64,000 bases of DNA from Terfezia claveryi. Lineage: Eukaryota; Ascomycota; Pezizomycetes; Pezizales; Pezizaceae. Below, in pieces: positions 21,702 to 33,919 of the stretch (position 1 is the first letter of the stretch; every line of letters starts with the position of its first letter). The notes beneath the pieces were generated by a model. The model was not told the DNA's origin, made no database searches, and worked only from the letters and a program-made list of their open reading frames with translations. A program made the position numbers and the translations under genes. Location: NCBI GenBank assembly GCA_015179025.1, contig WHUX01000112.1, forward strand, positions 1-64,000, read 5' to 3'.

Positions 21702-24700
21702 CTTCTATATAAGTTTGTTGAGTGAGTGTGATGATCAGAGTCCTAAACACTCCCCACAATTGGAGTAAGAAGCCTAGACTTCTAAGGATACGAAACCGAC
21801 CAGCGGTAGCTCCACTGTCGTTAATCCTCTCAACTCTCCAACAAAAACCCTTAACTGTGATCGACAAAATCTGGAAATTTTCCGAATGATCTGTGCCTGT
21901 GAATAATCCAAATCACCGAACCAAACTGCTGTGTTGGGTATGTACGGAATGTAGGTAATTCACGGCGTGCTCTTCCCAGACACAAAATAAAAATGAGTGG
22001 ATTATCCGAGTTTGAATCGGCGTTGTTAAGGGTGTGAATCTCCTCTAATCCCTTGCTAACTGATTTGGGGTTCAATATCATGGGGCCTCTGACCGTCTCC
22101 TTGCTGGTAATAGCCTTCTGCCTAACCGGTGGGCTTTCGAAGTATATGAAGTGTTTCTGGTGATGCCCGCCCCAAAACCTGTAAAAGTGATAACGAATGG
22201 ACGAAAGCCTGAGTTCGGCTCCAGTTAGAAACAAGCAAACACCAGGAAAAGGAAAGATGAACGAGTGGCAGCCCTCAACTGGAGACAGAGCAAGAAGGGG
22301 AGGGAAGGGAATTCGAAGAGAGGGTGGGGGGGGAAGTAGAACCATCTGTACAGATAATGAATGCAAATGCGGGAACAACATACACCCTCCACACCTAGGA
22401 AATGAAATGAAATAGCTGTAATTCCAGAACCGAAATGAGGAAAAACCAAGCACCGGCCTAGAGAACCACACCGTCATTCCCCTATAATATCCCATGTCCC
22501 ACACTAACATTTCGCCTGGGTATAAAAAGTGAAGGCTTTCGGGTGCAGTCAACGTCTCAATCCAATCCCTTGGATGTTTCTCTATTGCTCCCCTAGATTA
22601 ACTAAGCAAGAGGATCCGCCTCATCAAGTGCTAAAGTTATATCCCACCGCCCATTGCCTGTAGAGCAACTTGCGAGAAGTACGGCTGTGACTGATCTGAT
22701 CTTGAACAGTGTCTGGTCTTCTCTCGCAAGGGTATTAGTCCTAAACACTAATAAACCCCCTGCCTGTCATGCAAACCCGTTCCATACCAACAGATAGAGA
22801 AATGTTCGGTTCCACACCACAACCATCACACTGTGGCTGCCGCATTTTGGAGGGTTGGGATACCTACATGAAACACGCCCCTGTTCATGTCCACCCCATC
22901 CCAACCCAAGCATACCTGCGTCGCATAAGTTGTCAAGTGCCATGATATCTTCCGCATGCCCTTAAGTCTTAAGCTCCCGCGTCTCAATGGGTATCGAGAG
23001 CATTCCCTTTCAAGTTGATGAAAGAGACGACAGACTAATCCCCACTAAGCTTGATCCTGTCAATTTGCTGCAAGTACGAAATTCTAGTACCAAGTGACTA
23101 CAGTAAGCGCTTGATCAATCTCATCTTCAGGTAAGTCCTATCATACATCTCATCTTCACAAGTCCTACAGGGAATAATTCAGCGGCGATCAGAGTGGCTG
23201 TTCCTGCAGTAGCTCGACGTTCGTTTCAGCTCGTATTGGCTATCTGCTTACTAGCCCCGCGAGCACAACTACGTCTACTGTATGTAAGCAGACAGGCAAT
23301 AGTTCCCAACTGGCGCGATTAACCAGTGCGCCAGCGAAGGTCTGTCCATAACGCTGGTCTTTTGACCCCGCGATTCGGTTACGCTATCGGTTACGTTGGA
23401 AAGAGATGACTTTTATGGCGCCGTTGACATCATACGATGGAAAGAACTCCTGTATAACAGATATATGGACAGTTGCCGTCGCAAATAAACGGTTTACGTC
23501 CAAAGTAACCGGATCGCGTGTTTCCCTATCGATAGGCTAGAATGAACTACTCCCCACATTGCTTATGCGCAGACCGTTAACTTTGTGAGACACATGCCCA
23601 CACTATGTATACGTTTAACGGGTTTGTCCTTGGGCGATAAACATAACCCATCTCCGGGATGTCAGACGTTGAACAAAAGGGACCCCCGCAATACATGATA
23701 TGCACCCAATAATGGGCACATTACACTGTGGATCTATCCTACGATCGTCTCATATACAAAAAAAAAAAAAAAAGAACTTATATGTACTTAGAACCACAAC
23801 AGCGGCACGACCCCCTCGCTCCCCAATTATCGAGACTACATACCCAATTCCCTAGTCTGGTTCCCTAGTCTGGTTGGCACAACACCCTCGTAATGGGAGT
23901 TAGTGTGCGCAGCCTCAGCAATTAGCGTGAGCGATAAAATGTCAATTCAGTGGCGTTGTCAAAATTCAGTGGCGCGTCAGGGGCTCAAGGGAACTGCTGG
24001 GATAGTGCAGGGTAGTCTTAAATTACGGAAACACTAAAACTGAACCATCTCCAACACAATTAAAAAATTATATCCGACTTCAGTTATCTTCGACATCGTA
24101 TATACATATGTATGTACGGAGTATTGGAAGATCATATCTACAGGTATAATATTTGTATACAGCTCGATTCCATATTATCACTCTAGCCATGAAGTTATAA
24201 ATTGTCAAAAGATCAGTGCTTTGAGAAAAACAAGAATATAATCCACGATTTGCAGAGCGATTTCTACTGTCGAGACATTTTTTGGAACCCTACTTTCCCC
24301 ATAGTCTCGAACCCGACCGCTCCTAGGGAGGTTTCCCCATACATTGGCTCGATTTCGACGCTTATACCTCAACAGCCACAGCCCAATTGTCAACATTTTT
24401 TTCACAGCAACGTCTGCCGAAGATGCGCTTTTCTCATTTTATGAACACTACTTGCCATGCAATTTGCTGCATTGCGCTTTGGGGGAAATGGGCGCCCTTT
24501 TATATGGCTTTCCTCCCCAATCCATATTGGATATTGAGTTGATTTCAGCTGGATGTGAGGGTAACCATGTTTCCATGATTATATAAGCTACTGTAGTATA
24601 GCACTTTATTAGTCTCGGGAACATAGTTGCATCACGAGAGCGTAGTTGTTTCCATAGACCTTAATTTAGTCGGAAATGTGAGAGCTTTGCCTGGTATTAT

Positions 24701-24904
24701 GTGAATATATTATGGTGCACGTGTATGCTTGTGGTAGACCTGAGGTGATGTGAAAACAATAGATGGTATTATTCTTCGTATCCACCACTATTTGATGACT
24801 TAAAACAAAAGAAGAAAAAAGAATGCAAGGATTACTAAGTGAAGGGTGTTATCTATAAATTGCCAACTGGGAACGGCTATACTGTTCCTCCTTACTTTTT
24901 AGTT
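21702..24904. other. Intergenic, about 3.2 kb, nothing coding recognised
   Basis: A long open stretch on the minus strand (22552-21851) has no family similarity and probably covers the upstream region of the EGF-like protein gene. A 15-bp A run lies at 23759-23773. Two adjacent direct copies of TAGTCTGGTT start at 23853 and 23866; the second continues GGCACAACACCC. No tRNA or other RNA gene seen. Confidence 0.5.
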
Positions 24905-27900
24905 TCACCCTGAGCTATCGGGCTCCACTTCAACGGTGGTGTGTCCCGGTTTCACTTCAACGGTGGCAGTTTCTCTTTCCACCTCAACCTCCACGGTGAC
25001 TGTCTCAACTTCCTCTGCGTCAACTTCAACCAACACAGACTCCTTTTCCGGTGCTTCCACAGTGACAGTTTCTGGCTCCACTTCCACAGTGACAGTTTCT
25101 CGTTCTTTAACCTCCACGGTGACCGTCTCGACGTCCTCTGCGTCCACCTCAACCATCACAGTCTCCCTTTTCGGTGCTTCCACGGTGACTGTTTCTCCAC
25201 CTTCACTTTCAACTTCAACATAGACAATCTCCGTATGTATAGATGGCTCCATCACTTCCATTCCCGGCTTCTCCGTAGATATTATATTTCCTGCTTCATC
25301 CACTACAATGGTCTCTTGGTACTCAACATACCTAAAGAGGATCATAAGTAAATGATGCATGAAATTATTTCCACTGTAGTCTGAGAAGGGACTTACTTAC
25401 TGAGTATACACCTCACCTGCTTCCTTCTCAACTTGAGCGTTAGCTCGTTTATCCCTAACAACATCCTCGGCACCCTTTTTAGTTTCCTCATTGACACCCC
25501 TGGGCGCTGGCTCCACTACTTCTAGAATATCGCCTTCTTCAATCTTGTAGTCTTCGGGGAGCTCATTTCCATCCTGATCTAATAATCGGGTCTTCGTTTC
25601 GTAGCGAGTCTTGAACTCTACTTTTCCCTCAAGCTCCTTAATTTGCTCTTCATTAAGGAGGTTTCCATCTTGATCGCGGTACTCAACATGCTCTTCACGT
25701 TTAATGATCTTTCCGGCAAGAGCTTGATCGATAGGTCTGCCTTGCGGAGCTCCAGTAGTATCATCGTTTGGAGGAGGGGCACCCTTCGCCTTGATTTCTT
25801 CAATCCTCTTTTCTTGGTTGATCTTCTCCTGCTTGGGATCTTCAACAGGCTTGGGGACTGTTGGTTGAGCAGCCCCCGAGACTGAGGCGCTGGAGACAGA
25901 TGATGCGTATTGCTCATAAGTATCGAAGAAGTTGTTGCAATCCCAATCCCACCCTGAAAAAAGCTTCACCTGCTTGCACCGAGTTTGGGTCCACGGATTG
26001 CCATATGCCAAGGGCTGGAATAGACCGAAAACCACGATACTCAAGGCCAAGAATACCATCGCAGCAATCCATCCTAAAGCTGGCTTCCCGCTCAAACCGA
26101 AGCTCTTGACCCTGTGGGTTACGAAATCAAAGATTTGACAAACAGCAACAATCGCGAAGAAAAGAGCTGGGAAGTAGTGATGCAAGAATAGTTGGCGCTT
26201 CATGAGGAAGAATGGGAAGTAGTGAAACGCCCAACCCAAAATCGCCGTACCAACCTCAAAGTCAAACCGGCGAACGTTCTCGTTCTGGTAGTCAGTGTAG
26301 CCCCGTTGCCATCGGAGAACGGTGATGGCTTTGAAAATGACATAGATAACAATGGCAGCAGTAGATGACCACCAAATGAGGGGATTACCAAGAAGGTAAA
26401 TCTGGCGATGCTCTTTGCCCCAGAAATTTATTCCACGCTTGAGGAAAGGCCAAATGTCGGGGCGAGAATCCCATGCATGAGATTCAACGAGGCCAGCATT
26501 GGTGCGCCACATGACCTTTTGGAGTTCCCAGAACTTGCCAACAAATCCAGGTTTAGCATATGTGACCTTCTCTACATCCGGTCCCTTAACTAAGTAATTT
26601 TAGTTTCCAGAGATATAGGATGTTGTCAAGCGGACTTACGTTGTGGATGCTCATTTTGCTCAACATACCAGATACTGTTTGGAAGAGTCCCACTTTTGGC
26701 GCAGGTAACTTCTTGCTGCTCGAAACCCCATTCAGGGAGCTTAACCTTGTGGGAGAAAAGCGCACAGCCAGTCATCATATGGATGAGTCTAAACTTCGTC
26801 TGAATAGTCCTCAATCTCTTTTTGGCAACAGCACCTTCGGAGAGATGAGGAACGATTTCAACTCGAAATATATCGTTGGCATCACCAGCAAATCCCTTAT
26901 GACCATACGCTCTACATTTTGTCAACTACCAATCTTTTGTGGATTTGAAGAAAGGAGACATACGATACTTCGTTTTGCCAATCTGCCTCAGTAACCGGTG
27001 GTCGGACATCGTGAGAGTGTAGTCTTCGATCGGTAGGGACATGATACAACCTGATATTGGCACCATCCTCAATCATGATGGGCGGTACAACATCATCAAA
27101 GCCACCAATCCCAGCTCCATCTGGACTGGTTTGGTTCTCGACCACCCAGACATTGTTGATGTCCTTGTGAGGATAGAGGGTAATTTGTTGCTGTCTGCTT
27201 CCGGTAGGGTACATATGAGCATGGGAATGAAGGTAACCGCCCTGAGTATTCCAATGTCGGATGGAGACGTGAGAACCAAAAGCTACATCTGCAGGTACAG
27301 CGGCCATTGCCTTGTTATTGAGTGTGGACTGAAATTCGCTAGACATGAATCCATCTCCATCACCAGGGTTGACGAGGCATACAAAGTGAATTGCAAACAT
27401 TGCCATATAGAAGCCAATTGGGATGAAGATAAGGCAGAAAGCGCGTGCAAAGAGGTGCTTAAACCAAAGACGCTATAGTGGTATTGTGTTAGCACCTAGT
27501 AACCGTTGCTTGCAATCCTTGATACTCACAGGAGTCACATTCTTGGTATCTCCAAGCAAGTACCACAATTGCAGAACCGTCAATACTCCGACCCAAGCTA
27601 TGGTGAAAAGCCCAACCCATTTGACGCTGACTGTGGCTCCAAGTGCAAGGCCAGTTGAGATAAGCCAAAACCACCAAGTGGGAGAAAATGCTTGAGATGA
27701 ACCTTGCTCGTGGACATTGATAAACGATGTCCACGACATTGCGGTTGCGGCAGTGAAGCACACTAGGGGTGAATCCAAGAGAATTAAGCGTGCTTGAGTA
27801 AGAAGACCGTTTTCTATCGAGAGCACGGGTTAGCCTCGGTATCAGTCAGATATACAAAGTTTGCAGGGCCCTCATACCGAATATAATCAATCCGGCGCCC

Positions 27901-28515
27901 AGAGTAGCAGTTGCAGTGGAGCAGCCGAGAGCCTTTAAGGTCAGAAACATCATTGGAGCCACCAGAGTTCCCATGACTGCAGGCAACATTCTCATGGCCA
28001 CATAGGGTACCCCAGGTTCAAGATAGTCCTTCCCAATCTCTTTAAAATCAAAGTTCCCATTGAATCCGGCAAGCCAGCCCACTAGGGCGATCAACATCTT
28101 TGCGAGTGGGGGATGCACATCCATGAAGAATTTCCCCTTGATATACTTAGTAGCAAAACCTCCAAAGCTATATCAAGAGCATGGTCAGCCATTGCCCTTG
28201 GTAGAATTATCCAAAATGAACTTACTGCACTTCATCAAAGACGACACTGGTTGGCTGCCAAATCCTGTACATTCGAACTGTTGCTGCCAGAGCAGTTAAT
28301 GCCAACATGACCTGGTAATCCGAGACGGGAAGCAAGAAGATATCATTGTCTTTGACTGTGGGAGGTTGGCCCATAGCCCTTAGCTTCTGTGCCTGCTGTT
28401 TCTTCTTCTTTGGCCGCGGGGAACGGGAACGACTATGCTCCCGAACGACGCTATCTGTAGACTTCTCCCCTAGTGTCGCATTTCGGGACGGGGGACGGGG
28501 TGTTGCTGGTGCCAT
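24905..28515 (-). CDS. PMT1: Protein O-mannosyltransferase PMT1, with repetitive acidic C-terminal tail
   Basis: Seven exons: 28515-28226, 28167-27878, 27813-27530, 27472-26964, 26911-26640, 26589-25401 and 25331-24905; 1086 residues, all phases consistent. ER membrane GT39 enzyme that transfers mannose from dolichyl-phosphate-mannose to Ser/Thr. The catalytic Asp-Glu is in SVVFDEVHFGGF (D94, E95), followed by KFFMDVHPPLAKML. The lumenal MIR region shows GGYLHSHAHMYPTGS, RLHSHDVRPPV and MTGCALFSHKVKLPEWGF, and several membrane helices follow. PMT1 rather than PMT2/PMT4 is indicated by GGFATKYIKGKFF and GLFTIAWVG. The last intron (25400-25332, donor GTAAGT) removes an in-frame TAA. It adds a 142-residue acidic tail with two imperfect copies of a roughly 40-residue block containing VETVTVEV. 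In yeast Pmt1 topology this end is lumenal. Confidence 0.97.
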
Positions 28516-30826
28516 AGCTCAATGGCCAGCCTCTGAACGTATCTCCTTCGTATGAAGTTTGTTTCAATCCGGTGTCTGTGGATGAGATACTATGGGAGGT
28601 TGGGAATACTTCAACGCAACATTCAAATTACAACCAGATAGGGGGGAAAACAATAATTGGGAAACAAGCGAGCGAGAGAAAATCGTGAAATAAAAAATTA
28701 TGTGTTGTATCGTGCGACTAATAGAAACAGAAGATATAGGAGACGAAGTAGTTGGTCAGGAGCCAAGAAACAGAATGGTCGAGGTAATACGAGTATCACT
28801 TGGGGTGCTATCGGAGAGGACACATCTACTGCTAAGAATGGGACTACAACCTTGCAGCAGTAACTTCAGGCCGGTTGGATTCAGTATTTCACGAGAGGCG
28901 GTCTCGAACCCCGGTCGGCCCTTTACCACATCGTCGGTTGTTAAATTCCAGTAGAGGACACCCAAGTTATCGTAGCATACGGAGTAATAAATATCAATCT
29001 CGAGGCCGAACTGTGATCTGGGTGCTTAAGTAAGTCCAGACCTGTGCATTTGGTGTTGCGATATGGCCTTGTGTGACGCCCATTGTGCATAAATGTCATT
29101 GTTGTAAGGCATATGAAGGTATCGGAGGGCTTGATGGAGCAAAAAACCCTCAAAGATATCCCTGCGATATTTTCAGAGAATGATGGCAGATATCACGTTT
29201 ATCTGTTGAGATGCCCCGACTTGGAGGCTCATGTTCCGCTCAAGGACATAGAAACCCAGAGCGCCCCTGCGAGACAAGCTCAAGGAGAATAGAGATCGAA
29301 TGAGTTTCATCCGGAGAACTCATCAACAGGGGCATCAGATAAACCATAACAGCAATTGGTGATAAGGGCAATGGGTAGAAGGAGAGGAGGAGAACATTCC
29401 TGGAGGTGACGGCATACTACATGAGCTCACCTCAAGAAGTAACGGAGGAATGATGGCCAGATTTAGGGACTAGGACAGTCAACTCAAGGCACTGCAACAC
29501 TCTCGGGGGAAACGGAGAAACCCACAATATGGCGAGATCATTGCCACCATCTGTACGAGACTACCATCTGTATAGCGGCGGAGCTCTACGAGGTGGCATA
29601 TGGATAGTCTGGCTGGCACAACGACCTCTGAACCAACCAGACTAGCATATGGAATGACCTGGCAAGAATTTGGGTAAAACCTTGGTAGTTAACCCGACCA
29701 ACAAGACTCTCCGAAAATCTACAGGGAAATGGTGGGTGCCCAGAAATGAAGTCACGAGGGGAGATACAGAAGCCAAAAAGAGCGGAACAGCAAGGAGAAG
29801 TAGAGATGGCAATCTTCCGGGTGAGGGGCGAAGTATCACTTAGCATTGGAGAGGACACTTCACGAAAAGGATATATATCCATCAGGTTAAAAAAAATCTG
29901 CGTCCTGATGCTGGCCTGCGTCAGGTGCCTTCTGAGAAGAAGCGATTCTGCCCTATATTAACACCTCCACTAGGACTCGGACACTTGGGGGACGAAAACA
30001 TATTTGACGCACTATTATATAACCGGCAGGCCCTTTGATTTTTGATGGACTGGGGGCTCACAAAAGCACAGCTTGAATTACGTTTTTGGTAATACATATG
30101 GGAGACACGCAAGGCCAGACCCTCCACGCATTCAAGATGATGATGGACTGCCGGGAGGAGCAAATGGGGGATAAGAATAAGACAGGGTGTTGATGTCAAA
30201 ACATTTCGTATCTCGTTATAAACGATGAGGCCACATCCACAACCCGGCATAGCTTGCTTTACCACCACTCTGTGCACCTGTACACTCAGCAATTGGGCAC
30301 AGTGTGAAGGAGATAAGCATTTGGTTGGAAACTGAAGATGTTCCGCGGGGAAAGCCATTGCTGTAACTGTACATGCCCCCCTTCGCTGGGATTAGTCGTT
30401 TAACAACGTTGAAGTTTTTTACGTTTTCTATACCTACCGCTATCTCTGGTACTAAGGTCATGTCAAACTGAGGAGTTCATAGCTCACAACTACAAGACTC
30501 ATCATTAGGCGAGATAGCTACATACAAGCAATGAGTGAGCTTACGGCCCCATAGATTCAAATTAAATTAAAGTTCTAAGAATCTCATGGCACGAGAAGTA
30601 ACAGGTTAAAGTAGGATGCGACTAGTCTGACTTGCCCAAGTTGGAGTCTTCTCATGTGGTGTTGCAACTGTGCCTAACCTCGTTTCGTCTAGTCTGGGGA
30701 TGTCGTCTAATATGTTGTGAATGTAGCCTCCAACCTAACCTCAGAGCGATAGGAGGGAAACCCCTCGCCTGCCTCTCTCCTACCACCTTCAATTTATCCC
30801 CCTTTCCGCAAACCCCTCCACCCCAC
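28516..30826. other. Intergenic, about 2.3 kb
   Basis: Upstream region of PMT1 followed by sequence without a recognised gene. Contains a 40-bp hairpin-like pair of TA-flanked motif ends (29605-29644, separate entry) and a solo TAGTCTG copy near 30622. A B-box-like GGGTTCGAGACC on the minus strand near 28905 does not fold as a tRNA. Confidence 0.5.
29605..29644. repeat. Minimal TA-flanked inverted pair
   Basis: Starts TAGTCTGGCTGGCAC and ends AACCAACCAGACTA, with about a dozen bases between. The two ends are inverted copies and both carry the outer dinucleotide TA. It looks like an element reduced to its termini, or a miniature inverted-repeat element. Confidence 0.6.
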
Positions 30827-31612
30827 TTAGTCCACTCTCTTCTTAAGCTCCCTCACCCCCACCCTCACCCCACCCTTCTTCCCTATATCATACCCCCATC
30901 CCCTCAGCACCTTAACCACCTTCGGCGTCACCGCAGCCGCCAACGGTACCCTAATAAAAATAAAGCTCTTATGAATCGCATACGCCAAGACCAATTCCGT
31001 CCAGAGACTAGCACCTTCCTTCCCCGCTTCCCTCTGTGCCTCATCAACCGCCCCAAACCCACCCCTATGATCCTCATCATCTCCATTCTTTTCTGGGACC
31101 TTGCCTCGATGTAGCTCAATCCCGAAAATCCGCTCTAGCTCCACCACGACCCTTTTGAAGCTGTTGATGACGCTCTGCTCGAACTGCCCGATTCGCTCAG
31201 TGCCCAGGTAGCGCACGGCGAGGAAGCAGAAGGGGAAGTCGAGGGCGGAGAGGCCGAGGTAGACTGCTATAGCTGCATAGCCGTATTCACGGGAGAGCTT
31301 TTTGAGGCGTGCCGAGAGGGTGGTGGGTTCGGCGCCTGCTTCTGCTACACCCTTGGGTGGGGATCTGGCGGATTGAGACTGGAAGCTCCTAGGAATTTTT
31401 TGGGGGTGTGAGAGCCGCGGGAGGAAGAATGATGGCCGGAGGAGGTCCCGCCGGGGAAGGGGTGTGCTGGAGGAGAAGTATGTTCTTGAGACGGTCCGGA
31501 GGAGAGTGGTATGCGAGGTAGCTTTGATTGTGGCTTTTGCTGCGTTTGTGGTATTTGTGGAGAGAAACCGCTGGATTGTGCGGCCGAGAGGTCGGCCTAT
31601 TATTGCCGCCAT
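30827..31612 (-). CDS. Mitochondrial DUF1279 (FAM210-type) protein
   Basis: 261 residues, one exon. The N-terminal about 60 residues are rich in Arg/Ser/Thr with almost no acids, a strong mitochondrial presequence signature. The DUF1279 core follows: LKKLSREYGYAAIAVYLGLSALDFPFCFLAVRYLG (about 103-137) includes a hydrophobic helix. The second half, LWTELVLAYAIHKSFIFIRVPLAAAVTPK (about 206-234), ends in a predicted helix typical of the family. FAM210 proteins sit in the mitochondrial inner membrane; yeast Nat2 carries the same domain, and the molecular role is poorly known. The middle (about 160-205) is charged and variable. Assignment to the family is firm, function is not. Confidence 0.82.
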   Translation of the reverse strand: MAAIIGRPLGRTIQRFLSTNTTNAAKATIKATSHTTLLRTVSRTYFSSSTPLPRRDLLRPSFFLPRLSHPQKIPRSFQSQSARSPPKGVAEAGAEPTTLSARLKKLSREYGYAAIAVYLGLSALDFPFCFLAVRYLGTERIGQFEQSVINSFKRVVVELERIFGIELHRGKVPEKNGDDEDHRGGFGAVDEAQREAGKEGASLWTELVLAYAIHKSFIFIRVPLAAAVTPKVVKVLRGWGYDIGKKGGVRVGVRELKKRVD

Positions 31613-32123
31613 TGGGGTTCGGAAATGGAGCTATGGGGTGAGAGGAGCCTGGGGCCTAGGGGATCTTATGCAACAGAATTGTTGAATGTGGCCTAACGTT
31701 TCCGACAGATCTGCGACATGCGGTCAGTGGCTGTGGGTACCTGTATATGTGGCGCAGATTGGATGTGGCGGGATTGCTTGCGGTAGTGCATTCTTGGCAT
31801 GCAAGGTGTTGATTAGGTCCTAGCAGCAATACTAAGCTCTTGACGAGATGTCCTCTTGCGTTTGGATTTTAATGACTTTCTGTGGCCTTTGATATCTCGC
31901 GGCCGTGCAGTAAAGACAGCCGTATTTACACTCTGGCCACCTAGCTGTATTAGTCTCGCTGTATTTGTATACAGGAAAGAGGGATAAGAGAATACCATCG
32001 CTTCGTAACTAGTATACACAAATTATTTGCATTGCCCACCATGGGAAACGATACACCGAGCCATAAAAATTGTAGATTTGTTACTCCACCCTCATACCAG
32101 CCCTCCCCTCTACGGCCATTCGA
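31613..32123. other. Intergenic between FAM210-type gene and SF3A1
   Basis: About 510 bp. Upstream region of the DUF1279 gene and 3' flank of SF3A1. Nothing else recognised. Confidence 0.6.
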
Positions 32124-33919
32124 TCATCTCTTCGGCCCCGTCACCGGGTTAACCAACGCCTGGTGTTTTTTATGGATATTCTCAATCTGCTCCTGAATAT
32201 TCACATTCTGCAACTGCTGCAACTTCGCCGCCTCCCTCGAATCCGCATGACCATCCCACCCAGTCGCCGCCCTCTTCCTCCGCTCCATCTCCTCCTGCGG
32301 AATTGGTTTCCCCGCATCATCAAACAAATCCCCCCTCTGACTAGCCAGCCTTTTTAAATTCGCCGCTGCATCATTTACCGCCAAATTTGTCGTTGCACTT
32401 CTAGCCTCCGCACGCGCCCTCTGTTCTTTCCATCGAGGATCAAGAAGCTCGATACGCATATGCTCCTCCATTTCGTTGATGGGTATTTGCTGCTGGCAAT
32501 TGGGGCAAACGGACATTTGTACACCGCGGCGACTGGCTGCGGCTGCGGCTGCACGGGGCACGTAGTCGCTGCGGATTTTCATCGGGCCGGCGATGCCCTT
32601 GGCTTCTGCTTGAGCGAGCTGTTGGCGTTGTTGAGCTTCTCTGCGCTCGCGGGTGCGGATGAGTTCTTCGTCTTCGTTGTCGGATTCGGCTTCCATTTCG
32701 ACATCCATAGCGCCTTCTTCGGCGGAGTACTGGTATTGGTTGGGAGGGTGGTATTGGTAATCGGATGGATCAGAGGTGGGCATGGCTTCTTCAATACGGA
32801 GCTGGTTGGAGTGGAGAGACATCATGGCTTTTTGTTCGAGGGAGGCGTATTGGAGATCGGAGAGGGTGGTTGGGGGAGGAAGATCAGCGGCATCGTCAGC
32901 TTCGGTGAAGACGACGGTTTCGACAACGACAAAGTCGTGCCAGTCAAGTTGAGCATAGGCCACTGCCAATCAAAAGTCAGCTTAAATATCCGCAAATTGG
33001 GGTGGATAGGGCGTCCCGTACACCGTTCCGCGTCGTCTTCCTCCTCAGCCTTCTTTTTCTGTGCTTCTTGGTATTTCGACCATTCAGCTCGTTTCCTCGC
33101 TCGCTCAAGGATGCTGTATTTATCCTTCACGTTTTTTTCAAGCATCTTAAAGTTCTCAGCACTCCTAGGCGCAAGTAATTCAGTATATTGATCGACAAGT
33201 CGGGCGAAATACTGGTAAAATGAATGATTTGGTCTGAGAAAATCAAACTGGTAGTTTCGGGCTTCTCGCTGGGATAGGGTGGTCATGAATTGACGGCCAT
33301 TTTTTGCGACGAAGAGGGCTGTCAGGCGTAATATGTCCCTATCAACCATGTTTATTAGCCCAAATTCCAAATTTTTTTTATAATGACTCCATAATAAAGA
33401 ACCCACAAATCTTGCGCACTGATATTGGGCATCCTTGCTGAGAATTTGAATTCTGGGGGCTCTTCAGGTCCCTTGGGCTTCTCTGGCTCCGGTGCGGCAG
33501 CAGCTGTTGGAGCCCTTCCTGCTGATATATCCGTACCTCGGCCAGCCCGTACCTCCTCTAATCGCCATATATAGAAAGAATGATATGGATCTACTGGATT
33601 TAAGAAGGAAAATTTTGGGTTGTGTTTTTCCTTCTCTCGAATACGTTCTGCAGCACACAGTCAGCCTTGGTGACGGGATGGGGGGACTGGGTCGATAACG
33701 CACGCTCGAAAACTTGTCCATTACGCGCCACATATCCTGCAGTCTTCTCAACGATAGCTGTAACGCTCAAAGTTAGCGATGGATGAATGAAATTGGCTCG
33801 CGATGGTGCAAATGTAAGGACGTACCTCTGATGTCCCTTGGGGGAAGTACGACACCGGCAGGAGGCTGGCTCACTTCGTCAAGGCTGGGAATATGCATGT
33901 GATCTGTGAATGGAGTCAT
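32124..33919 (-). CDS. PRP21: U2 snRNP splicing factor 3a subunit 1 (SF3A1/Prp21)
   Basis: Five exons: 33919-33826, 33757-33704, 33647-33407, 33338-33022 and 32962-32124; 514 residues, phases consistent. The protein tethers SF3a to U2 snRNP at the branch site. SURP1 spans AIVEKTAGYVARNGQVFE to FLNPVDPYHSFYIWRLEEVR. SURP2 spans LDILRLTALFVAKNGRQF to FLRPNHSFYQYFARLVDQY. The conserved segment LAYAQLDWHDFVVVETV opens the last exon. The C-terminal third contains CPNCQQQIPINEMEEHMRIE and LLDPRWKEQ. No ubiquitin-like domain follows, unlike the human protein but like yeast relatives. ATG 33919 (MTPFTDHMHIPSLDEV) was chosen as start; two upstream in-frame ATGs (up to 34039) are possible but would add a non-conserved leader. 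Confidence 0.96.

Noticed and set aside
21851..22552. 233-codon open frame on the minus strand
   Set aside because: Aromatic-rich sequence without family similarity, placed where the EGF-protein promoter is expected.
25398..25400. In-frame TAA as the PMT1 stop
   Set aside because: It overlaps a perfect GTAAGT donor, and an in-phase acceptor leads to a long open tail, so a last intron is more likely. Retained-intron isoform is still possible.
28890..28960. Possible tRNA on the minus strand (GGGTTCGAGACC B-box-like string)
   Set aside because: The T-stem has two mismatches out of five, and no matching acceptor or anticodon stem can be drawn.
32460..33191. 243-codon open frame on the plus strand
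   Set aside because: Antisense shadow of SF3A1 exons, with no family similarity of its own.
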